Source: Syntrophaceae bacterium UBA4810
Lineage (GTDB): Bacteria; Desulfobacterota; Syntrophia; Syntrophales; Smithellaceae
Length of the DNA stretch: 29,855 nt
NCBI GenBank assembly: GCA_002402545.1
Contig: DHGA01000078.1
Span: 19,200-49,054 of the forward strand
Direction of reading: 5' to 3'
Part shown: positions 8,171 through 14,974 of the stretch, piece after piece
How positions within the stretch are numbered: the stretch's first letter is position 1
Layout of the letters: each line of letters starts with the position of its first letter
Position numbers and translations under genes: made by a program
Notes under the pieces: model-generated
The model's database searches: none
Seen by the model: the letters and a program-made list of their open reading frames with translations, nothing else
What the model was told of the DNA's origin: nothing

Positions 8171-9349
8171 ATGAACGAAATACAACTGAAATACGGCTGC
8201 AACCCCAACCAAAAACCGGCGCGGATTTTCATGGCGGACGGCGGCAATCTACCGGTTGAGGTATTAAACGGAAAGCCTGGCTATATAAATTTTTTGGACG
8301 CGTTTAACAGCTGGCAACTGGTAAAAGAACTAAAAGAAAATACCGGCATAGTCGCTGCGGCGTCTTTTAAGCATGTTTCTCCCGCCGGCGCCGCTTTAGG
8401 TTTCCCTATCGATAGAGTGTTGCGCAAAATGTATCATATCGATTCGAAGATGAAACTCTCCCCGCTTGCCTGTGCTTATGCGCGTGCTCGCGGCGCAGAC
8501 CGCATGAGCAGCTTCGGCGACTGGATTGCTCTTTCCGATATCTGTGATGTTCCCACAGCAACGATAATCAAAAATGAAGTCACCGACGGCATCATCGCGC
8601 CAGGCTATAAGCCCGAAGCCCTTGAAATTCTTAAATCCAAAAAAGGCGGTAACTACAATATTGTGGTTATCGATACTAACTATGTGCCCGTTTCTCTGGA
8701 GCACAAGCAGGTCTATGGTATCACTTTTGAGCAGGGAAGAAACGATCTGAAGATCGATGCCCGTATGCTGGAAAATATTGTGACGGAAAACAAGACGCTC
8801 ACTGAAGCGCAGAAGCGCGACCTGGTGCTGGCGCTCATTACTCTTAAATACACGCAGTCCAACAGCGTCTGCTATGTGAAGGACGGTCAGGTCATCGGTG
8901 TGGGTGCGGGACAGCAAAGCCGCATCCACTGCACGCGGCTTGCCGGCCAGAAGGCCGATCTCTGGCAGTTGCGTCATATGCCTAAGGTTCTTAATCTGCC
9001 TTTCCGCGACGATGTTGCCAAACCCAACCGCGACAACGCGATTGATGTGTACTTAGGCGATACACCGGAGGATGTTATTGGTGATGATGTTTGGGTCGAA
9101 ACTTTTACAAAACAGCCTAAACCCTTATCCAAAGCTCAAAAGCAAAAGTGGCTCAGCACGGTCACAGGTGTTTGCTTGGGCAGTGATGCCTTTTTCCCCT
9201 TTGGCGATAATATCGAACGCGCCCGCCGTAGCGGCGTGACCGCCATTGTCGAGGCGGGCGGTTCCATCCGTGACCAGCAGGTTATTGACACCTGCAACAA
9301 ATATGGCATTGTCATGGCATTTTGCGGCCTGCGTCTATTCCACCATTAA
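8171..9349 (+). CDS. Stand-alone AICAR formyltransferase (PurH C-terminal domain)
   Basis: The 392-residue enzyme transfers a formyl group from 10-formyltetrahydrofolate to AICAR, giving FAICAR. It begins directly in the AICARFT domain (MNEIQLKYGCNPNQKPARIF), with no IMP cyclohydrolase/MGS domain, so it is about 130 residues shorter than PurH. The catalytic pair lies in SFKHVSPAGAA (K67, H68). GQQSRIHCTRLAG and the late AIVEAGGSIRDQ block are also typical. It follows the PurO-like gene by 3 bp and should act just before it. Sampled lines have about 52-68% GC, higher than neighbours such as purU, hinting at transfer of the pair. The end, Leu-Phe-His-His-stop, overlaps the first copy of a direct repeat. 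Confidence 0.93.
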   Translation: MNEIQLKYGCNPNQKPARIFMADGGNLPVEVLNGKPGYINFLDAFNSWQLVKELKENTGIVAAASFKHVSPAGAALGFPIDRVLRKMYHIDSKMKLSPLACAYARARGADRMSSFGDWIALSDICDVPTATIIKNEVTDGIIAPGYKPEALEILKSKKGGNYNIVVIDTNYVPVSLEHKQVYGITFEQGRNDLKIDARMLENIVTENKTLTEAQKRDLVLALITLKYTQSNSVCYVKDGQVIGVGAGQQSRIHCTRLAGQKADLWQLRHMPKVLNLPFRDDVAKPNRDNAIDVYLGDTPEDVIGDDVWVETFTKQPKPLSKAQKQKWLSTVTGVCLGSDAFFPFGDNIERARRSGVTAIVEAGGSIRDQQVIDTCNKYGIVMAFCGLRLFHH

Positions 9350-9353
9350 AAAA
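9338..9353 (+). repeat. Direct repeat copy 1 (left border of the NRPS-like operon)
   Basis: TTCCACCATTAAAAAA covers the last codons and stop of the AICARFT gene. The same 16 bases recur at 14332-14347, just before the cyclophilin gene, at an offset of 4994 bp. Both copies are followed within two bases by GGAGA. They bracket the four-gene NRPS-like operon, as expected for the borders of an inserted segment. Confidence 0.7.
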
Positions 9354-9509
9354 GGAGAAGGGTTTAAAGGAAAAATAAACATATACAGTGAGATCTAAAT
9401 GCAAAAAGATGCTTTTTTCTCCTTAAAGCTCACTAACTAAAAGGAAGTTTAAATCTTTCAGTATAAAGGTTTTTTATTAATTAATTCAAAAGATGTGTAA
9501 AATAAAAAA
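9350..9509 (+). other. AT-rich leader of the NRPS-like operon
   Basis: This 160-bp gap separates AICARFT from the ligase gene. It is AT-rich and holds AGGAGAAGG just after the repeat, as if a ribosome binding site had lost its gene. Possible -10 elements such as TAAAAT near 9498 exist, but no convincing -35 partner. The ligase ATG has no clear Shine-Dalgarno sequence. A 13-codon frame from about 9394 is too short to support. I see no terminator after AICARFT. Confidence 0.4.
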
Positions 9510-11030
9510 ATGAATAATTGTTTTGATTACGACAGACTCGAAGAAGTAATAAAACACCACGCTTTTGCAGATCCAGCGTCAATAGCCATGGTTTCTTCAA
9601 AGCATAATTGTCTAACGTATTCACAACTAGTTCTGCAAATTGAACATGTTGCAGGGGAGTTGAAAAAATCAGGGTTAGGGACATCCGCACGTATCGCAAT
9701 AGCCGTAAAAGATGCCGCGCCGGCAGCTTTGACAATTATAGCGGTCGCGTGTTGTGCTGTGGCAGTTCCCATAGACCCGAATTTGGCGGCGGAAGAAATT
9801 GAAACGCGGCTCAAACTATTGAATGTGAATGCGGTTTGCGTAATGGCTGGAGAACAAAATGCAACCCGGGCTGTTGCGGAAAAGCATAGTATTGCCATTA
9901 TCGAGATTATAACGAAGGATAAATGCGAACTGACTTTTTCAATGTCTATTCAGAAAATATCGCCTCAAAATAAAGTTAAAAATGCTGCGTTGGATGACGT
10001 GGCAGTCATTTTTCAGACCTCCGGAACTACGGCAGAACCTAAATTAGTGCCATGCCTTCACGCCGGTCTGTTGGCTGCGGCGAAACAAACCGCCATGTGG
10101 TTCAAGCTTGATCGACGTGACCGATGTCTAAGCATTGCGCCGCCTTATTATAGTCATGGTTTGACCTTCACCATACTGGCGCCGCTGCTTTCAGGTGGCA
10201 GCGTGGCTTTCCCTCTGAGTCTGACTAATTTGAATTTATCTGAATGGTTTGAGATATTAAGCCCGACATGGTATTCAACATCGCCCACTATTCATTTGGC
10301 AATTGCGGAAAAATTAGTCGCATCATCGGGTCTTAAGCATCAACTCAAGCTGGCTGGATCAGGCGGGGCGCCACTGCCGGAAACCGTGCGGACAAACCTC
10401 GAAAAGGCGCTGGGGATTCATGTTCTTGAGCACTATGGGATGACGGAGGCCAGTCAGCTTTCCTCAAATTTACCTTCACCGGGACCCACTAAGCCCGGCA
10501 CTGTCGGAATTCCGCCTTCTGATACGGTGATCGTTGTTGGACGCGATGGAAATGAATTACCACCCGGCGAGAAAGGAGAAATTCTGGTTCGCGGTCCAAA
10601 TGTTATCAGATACTACCTAAACGGCCAGGAATTGAATCAGGCGGCTTTTTCCGATGGATGGTTACATACAGGTGACATCGGTAGCTTGGACAAGGAGGGC
10701 TTCTTGACTCTTCATGGAAGGATCAAGGAAATCATCAATCGCGGTGGTGAAAAAATTTCACCGATTGAAGTAGAAACCGTTATCCTAAAGCATCCAGCGG
10801 TCGCGGAAGCCGTGGTTTTTGCCGTGCCGCACCCCCGCTTGGGAGAAGATGTGGCCGTTGCCGTAGTGTTGCGACCCAACGAGACGCTAGCGCATGATGA
10901 ATTCCGCCGATTTATGAGCACGCATCTATCTTGGAATAAAATACCCAGGCGCCTTCATATCATGGACAGTATTCCAAAAGGTTTAGGGGGGAAATCCCTG
11001 CGTAGAAAACTTAGAGAGGTTTACGCATGA
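9510..11030 (+). CDS. Acyl/aminoacyl-AMP ligase (ANL superfamily adenylation enzyme)
   Basis: This 506-residue enzyme activates a carboxylic acid as its adenylate, for transfer to CoA or, here more likely, to the carrier domain of the next protein. Core motifs in order: the P-loop QTSGTTAEPKLVP (169-181), HYGMTEAS (308-315), GWLHTGDIG (383-391), the hinge GRIKEIINRGGEKISPIEVE (403-422), and the C-terminal lysine K495 in GLGGKSLRRK. It is a full-length ligase with both lobes and no condensation domain. The substrate cannot be read reliably; the sequence recalls the AAE3/PCS60-like acyl-CoA synthetase branch. It overlaps the carrier-thioesterase gene by 4 bp (11027-11030). No clear ribosome binding site precedes the ATG. 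Confidence 0.88.
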   Translation: MNNCFDYDRLEEVIKHHAFADPASIAMVSSKHNCLTYSQLVLQIEHVAGELKKSGLGTSARIAIAVKDAAPAALTIIAVACCAVAVPIDPNLAAEEIETRLKLLNVNAVCVMAGEQNATRAVAEKHSIAIIEIITKDKCELTFSMSIQKISPQNKVKNAALDDVAVIFQTSGTTAEPKLVPCLHAGLLAAAKQTAMWFKLDRRDRCLSIAPPYYSHGLTFTILAPLLSGGSVAFPLSLTNLNLSEWFEILSPTWYSTSPTIHLAIAEKLVASSGLKHQLKLAGSGGAPLPETVRTNLEKALGIHVLEHYGMTEASQLSSNLPSPGPTKPGTVGIPPSDTVIVVGRDGNELPPGEKGEILVRGPNVIRYYLNGQELNQAAFSDGWLHTGDIGSLDKEGFLTLHGRIKEIINRGGEKISPIEVETVILKHPAVAEAVVFAVPHPRLGEDVAVAVVLRPNETLAHDEFRRFMSTHLSWNKIPRRLHIMDSIPKGLGGKSLRRKLREVYA

Positions 11031-12133
11031 ACGGCAATAAACAGGGAAACATAATCCATCGTTCTCTGGAAAAAGAACTTTTGGGCATCTGGCGGAGTGC
11101 ATTGAAAAAAGAAGATCTGACAGTTGATGACGATTTTTTTGAGTGTGGAGGGGATTCATTGCTCGCAACCCAAGTTTTGTTGGAGATCGAACAGCTGACC
11201 GGTAAATCACTTTCACCAGCCGTTATCTTTGAGACGGGCACTGTCCGACAGTTGTTAAAAGTTATAGAAACGGATAAATTTAAACCCCAAGTATCTTTTC
11301 TTAGTGGCCCAGCAAATGGGAAAATAATACATTTTTTCCATGCCCAATTAATAATTGGGGGGAAACTTGTTGTTAATACTTTCTCCAAACTGCTCGGCAG
11401 CGATTATCTTATACACGCGATAGCTCCCCATCTGCCTCATGAAGGTAATATGCCAGGCACGATAGAAGAAATGGCAAAAGAAAGATTGCAGGATATCCTT
11501 GAAAAGCAACCAGACGGACCATATATTTTAATTGGACAATGCAACGGGGCACAGGTAGCATTTGAAGCAGCAAGGCAACTCATTTTAATGGGTAAAAAAG
11601 TTAAGGCCGTGATAATGATCGACCCGGTAATAATGTCAGCCAGAAGATCAACGCAGTTTATTTTATCGACCACGGATTTCTTAATGCGTTTTATAGGTTT
11701 TCATAAACGCAAGAGGCACAAGTCCCTTATTAAGGTATGGAAAAAGTTGGTAAGTGCGGATAGCAGGTCTAAAGATATGTGGCGTCGTATTTTTTTCTTT
11801 TTTCAAAAAACATGGTATCAGAAACTAATATCGTTAAGATATTATCTGAAGTATAATTTTAACAACCTCATTAAGAAAAAAGATAAACATAAACATACGA
11901 CAAAAGAGCAGGAAGTTATAATGAATCATTATAATAACGTGCTCTTTAATTATAAACCGCTACCGCTCAATCTATCTCTTTTATATATTGCCTTGGCATA
12001 TAGAGGCAAGGCGTGGCGGCGGATTACCAAAAACACAAATTATATAAACATATACCGAGGTCATCACACTTCCTGGGAGAAAGATTATTCACAAGATCTG
12101 GCAGATAAAATACGGCAATTTATTAATCGATGA
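11027..12133 (+). CDS. Carrier protein-thioesterase didomain (PCP-TE) with Cys nucleophile
   Basis: This 368-residue protein starts with a phosphopantetheine carrier domain (residues 10-80). S44 in CGGDSLLA is the attachment serine, so the protein needs a phosphopantetheinyl transferase encoded elsewhere. Residues about 95-368 form an alpha/beta-hydrolase thioesterase. The nucleophile elbow is GQCNG with C172 where most type I thioesterases have Ser; D199 (MIDP) and H346/H347 (YRGHHTSW) complete a likely triad. The lid, about 205-300, is very basic and aromatic (KRKRHKSLIKVWKK), and its DNA falls to about 22-32% GC on sampled lines. The gene overlaps the ligase by 4 bp and precedes the methyltransferase by 3 bp. 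The likely role is to receive the activated acyl group and release it by hydrolysis, cyclisation or transfer. Confidence 0.85.
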   Translation: MNGNKQGNIIHRSLEKELLGIWRSALKKEDLTVDDDFFECGGDSLLATQVLLEIEQLTGKSLSPAVIFETGTVRQLLKVIETDKFKPQVSFLSGPANGKIIHFFHAQLIIGGKLVVNTFSKLLGSDYLIHAIAPHLPHEGNMPGTIEEMAKERLQDILEKQPDGPYILIGQCNGAQVAFEAARQLILMGKKVKAVIMIDPVIMSARRSTQFILSTTDFLMRFIGFHKRKRHKSLIKVWKKLVSADSRSKDMWRRIFFFFQKTWYQKLISLRYYLKYNFNNLIKKKDKHKHTTKEQEVIMNHYNNVLFNYKPLPLNLSLLYIALAYRGKAWRRITKNTNYINIYRGHHTSWEKDYSQDLADKIRQFINR

Positions 12134-12136
12134 AAG

Positions 12137-13150
12137 ATGATGAGTAAAATATCAGACAATCCGGTATATGATATCAGTTTGGCCTATCAGAAAACAGCAG
12201 CCATGAAAGCTGCTATCAAGCTGGATATTTTCACCGTTATTGGTAATCAATGTTTAAGCGTTGAACAAATCTCCAACAGCACTGGTGCTTCGTCGCGCGG
12301 GGTGCTCATTCTTTGTAATTATCTTTGTGTTATCGGTTTATTGGAAAAGAATCAAAATCTCTACAATCTTTCAATAGAAGCAAAAAGGTTTCTTGACAGA
12401 ACATCGCCGCATTGTCTGGCGGATATCATTGACTTCTACGCGGCGCCGGAGGTTGTTTCGCTGATTATGAACGATCCCGCGTTTTATGTTGTGGAGGGGG
12501 GCGCATCCGGATTGACCAACGTTTCACCGGAAAACCCCGTCTGGGTCAAATTCGCTAAGGCTATGGTTCCTTTCGCATCTGTCACGGCCAAACGAACCGC
12601 GGCATACATTGTCCGAAAAGGCATGAAGCCACGCAATGTGCTGGATGTCGCAGCGGGACACGGGCTGTTCGGCATAGAGGTGGCAAAAATTGTAATAGAT
12701 GCGTTAATCACAGCGATTGACTGGCCTAATGTCTTGGAGGTAGCAAGCAATAACGCCCGTGTGGCCGTCATTGAGGAGCGATATAAAACCATCAGCGGCA
12801 ATGCCTTCGAAATGGACTGGGGTGGAAAGTATGATTTAATCCTTATGGCCAATATACTACATCATTTTGACCAAGAGGGATGCGTTCAAATGCTGAGCAA
12901 AGCGAAGGAATCTTTGTCGGTCTCTGGTTCAGTGTTTGTGATTGATATCATGCCTAATCCAGATCGCGTGTCGCCGCCTGAACAGGCCGCTTTCGCTTTT
13001 CTAATGCTGGCGACTACTCCCCGGGGCGATGCTTACGTCTGCGAAGAATATGAAGCAATGGCCAAGGAGGCCGGATTAGCCATTGTGGAATCCAGACGCC
13101 TTCCACCGACACCACAAACACTGATGGAGTTTAAAGGAGTAAAAGCGTGA
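12137..13150 (+). CDS. SAM-dependent methyltransferase (O-methyltransferase type with dimerisation domain)
   Basis: The 337-residue protein has a winged-helix dimerisation region (about 15-80: AAMKAAIKLDIFTVIG, SVEQISNSTGASSRG) followed by a class I SAM fold. Motif I is NVLDVAAGHGLFGIEVA (167-183); MANILHHFDQEG (237-248) includes the His region typical of the catalytic base in plant and bacterial small-molecule O-methyltransferases. Architecture and length fit the Methyltransf_2 family, which methylates hydroxyl groups on aromatic or polyketide-type compounds. Either of two adjacent ATGs (12137 or 12140) could be the start. It lies 3 bp after the carrier-thioesterase gene, and its TGA overlaps the GTG of the dehydrogenase. 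The substrate is unknown; a tailoring role is inferred from context. Confidence 0.85.
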   Translation: MMSKISDNPVYDISLAYQKTAAMKAAIKLDIFTVIGNQCLSVEQISNSTGASSRGVLILCNYLCVIGLLEKNQNLYNLSIEAKRFLDRTSPHCLADIIDFYAAPEVVSLIMNDPAFYVVEGGASGLTNVSPENPVWVKFAKAMVPFASVTAKRTAAYIVRKGMKPRNVLDVAAGHGLFGIEVAKIVIDALITAIDWPNVLEVASNNARVAVIEERYKTISGNAFEMDWGGKYDLILMANILHHFDQEGCVQMLSKAKESLSVSGSVFVIDIMPNPDRVSPPEQAAFAFLMLATTPRGDAYVCEEYEAMAKEAGLAIVESRRLPPTPQTLMEFKGVKA

Positions 13151-14265
13151 AATCCAGAATGGTTGTTGTGAAAGTGGATGATGACCCCATAAAGAATATT
13201 GTTCGACCGGGGCCGCACCAGCGATACAGGAATCCCCGTGTATCCGTGGAGACACGAACTTTACCGGCATTACATCCGAACGAAATCCGGGTAAAAATTA
13301 TGTATGCGGGTGTGTGTGGTACGGATGTGCATCTTGTGACTACCAATCCGGAAACCGGCTATATCAAATGTTCTGCACCTGCTCAAATTGGTATTGAAGG
13401 CCGGGTCATCGGCCACGAGGGTATAGGCAAGGTTCTTGAAGTCGGATCTAATGTTTACCATGTACGGCCTGGCGCTTGTGTTACATTTGAATCAATTATT
13501 GCTTGCCACTACTGCGATGAGTGCCGGCGAGGCGATTTTAATCAATGCCGCCACGCGCTTTTGCTGGGATTAGAAAAAGATGGAATTTTTGGCGATATTG
13601 TTGACGTTCCATCCATGCTTATCCACGACGTCAGCTATATGGCAGCGAACAAAACTTGGTGTCTAGCTGCGGCTTGCGTGGAACCGGCCAGTGTCGCTTA
13701 TGTGGCCTGTGAAAACACTCGCCTGAAAGCGGGGGATGTAGTTGCTATCTTTGGTGCCGGTCCCATCGGTCTTTTTGCCGCGATGCTCAGTAAAAGCATT
13801 TTTGGTGCGGCCCGAGTGCACATGATTGAACCGGTTTTGTTCCGTCGGAAGCTGGCCGCGCGGTGGAGTGACGAAATCTACGATATTGATGAATTCTTTA
13901 AATATGGCCCATCCGCTATTGATGTGGTGATAGAAGCATCAGGAAACATGGATAACCTCAACAGGGTTTTCTGGAGATTAAAAGCCAATGGACGTGTTGC
14001 TGTTCTTGGCAGAAGCGGCGAACCTCTCTTATTGGAGGCAGTTGATCATATGATCACCAACGCAATTTCCATAACAGGTTCGCGGGGGCATCTTGGCGGT
14101 GCGTTTGCAAAAGTTTTAACTTTATGTCGCAATGGAAGATTATCTCTGGATGATGCAGTTACCGCCATTGTTGATGGGCCTGAGGGGATTTGCGATCTTC
14201 TAAATTTTCCGGAGAAAATTTTGGAGGAAAACTGCAAGGTGTTGGTGAACTTTGACGATCAGTAA
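13147..14265 (+). CDS. Zinc-dependent MDR dehydrogenase (alcohol dehydrogenase-like)
   Basis: This 372-residue medium-chain dehydrogenase starts at GTG 13147, overlapping the methyltransferase stop in GTGA, with AAAGGAG seven bases upstream. C57 (GVCGTD), H90/E91 (GHEG) and E179 fit the catalytic zinc site. C120, C123, C126 and C134 form the structural zinc lobe. The Rossmann motif IFGAGPIGLF is at 201-210, and E228 at the end of the second strand favours NAD over NADP. It belongs to the polyol/threonine dehydrogenase-like part of the superfamily. As last gene of the four-gene operon it probably oxidises or reduces a hydroxyl/carbonyl in the product or a precursor. An ATG at 13159 is a less likely start. 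Confidence 0.88.
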   Translation: MKSRMVVVKVDDDPIKNIVRPGPHQRYRNPRVSVETRTLPALHPNEIRVKIMYAGVCGTDVHLVTTNPETGYIKCSAPAQIGIEGRVIGHEGIGKVLEVGSNVYHVRPGACVTFESIIACHYCDECRRGDFNQCRHALLLGLEKDGIFGDIVDVPSMLIHDVSYMAANKTWCLAAACVEPASVAYVACENTRLKAGDVVAIFGAGPIGLFAAMLSKSIFGAARVHMIEPVLFRRKLAARWSDEIYDIDEFFKYGPSAIDVVIEASGNMDNLNRVFWRLKANGRVAVLGRSGEPLLLEAVDHMITNAISITGSRGHLGGAFAKVLTLCRNGRLSLDDAVTAIVDGPEGICDLLNFPEKILEENCKVLVNFDDQ

Positions 14266-14331
14266 TGAAAACTTATCATACACTCTTTTACATAAAAAAG
14301 TAGAAAGACGAATTTATGCATATTTCACTTG

Positions 14332-14347
14332 TTCCACCATTAAAAAA
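14332..14347 (+). repeat. Direct repeat copy 2 (right border of the NRPS-like operon)
   Basis: The 16 bases match 9338-9353 exactly. With the preceding TTG they also read Leu-Phe-His-His-stop, the same last four residues as AICARFT, although the Leu codon differs (TTG against CTA). The copy sits 12 bases before the cyclophilin start, so AICARFT and the cyclophilin gene may once have been adjacent. Confidence 0.7.
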
Positions 14348-14359
14348 TAGGAGATTAAA

Positions 14360-14893
14360 ATGAAAAATGAATTGAAAGCAATTATCGAAACGAACAAAGG
14401 AACAATCAACCTAAAGCTTTTTGCCGAGCAGACGCCGGTTACTGTGGGAAATTTCGTCAATCTGGCGCAGCGTGGTTTTTATAATAATTTAAATTTTCAC
14501 CGGGTTATTCCCGATTTTATGATTCAGGGCGGGTGTCCCGCGGGCGACGGACGCGGCGGCCCCGGATACAAATTTCAGGATGAATTTGTAAAAGAATTGA
14601 AGCATGGCAAGGCGGGAATACTATCCATGGCCAATGCCGGACCGGGTACCAACGGCAGCCAGTTTTTTATCACGCACGTGCCCACGCCGTGGCTTGACGG
14701 TAAACATACAGTTTTTGGGGAAGTGGTCAGCGATGCTGACCAGAAAATTGTCAACGCAATTGTTCAAGGTGATAAAATAAAGGCTGTTATTATCGAAGGT
14801 GATGTTTCGGAACTAATGCAGAGCATAAAGCCCATGATTGATAAATGGAACACTACTTTAAATGAGAGCTTCCCTAATTTGTCAAAAAAGTGA
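14360..14893 (+). CDS. Cyclophilin-type peptidyl-prolyl cis-trans isomerase
   Basis: The 177-residue protein catalyses cis-trans isomerisation of prolyl bonds. Conserved cyclophilin elements are TPVTVGNFVNLAQRGFYNNL, FHRVIPDFMIQGG (active-site Arg in FHRV), MANAGPGTNGSQFFIT and LDGKHTVFGEV. No signal peptide is present, so it is cytoplasmic. It carries about 25-30 residues after the core that most small cyclophilins lack. RBS TAGGAG lies seven bases before the ATG. The gene directly follows the second copy of the direct repeat, which suggests it was once immediately downstream of AICARFT. Confidence 0.93.
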   Translation: MKNELKAIIETNKGTINLKLFAEQTPVTVGNFVNLAQRGFYNNLNFHRVIPDFMIQGGCPAGDGRGGPGYKFQDEFVKELKHGKAGILSMANAGPGTNGSQFFITHVPTPWLDGKHTVFGEVVSDADQKIVNAIVQGDKIKAVIIEGDVSELMQSIKPMIDKWNTTLNESFPNLSKK

Positions 14894-14974
14894 GCATTAA
14901 GTAAAAGAATAGCAGCGGTCGTTTGTGATTTATGAAATTAAGCCGATTATAAACTGCCCATCAAGAGATATGTT

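Noticed and set aside
8396..8977. A 193-codon minus-strand frame inside AICARFT.
   Set aside because: It is a shadow of the AICARFT gene, whose plus-strand translation has all family motifs.
9394..9435. A 13-codon frame that might be a leader peptide before the NRPS-like operon.
   Set aside because: It has no clear ribosome binding site, no regulatory codon run and no attenuator hairpin after it.
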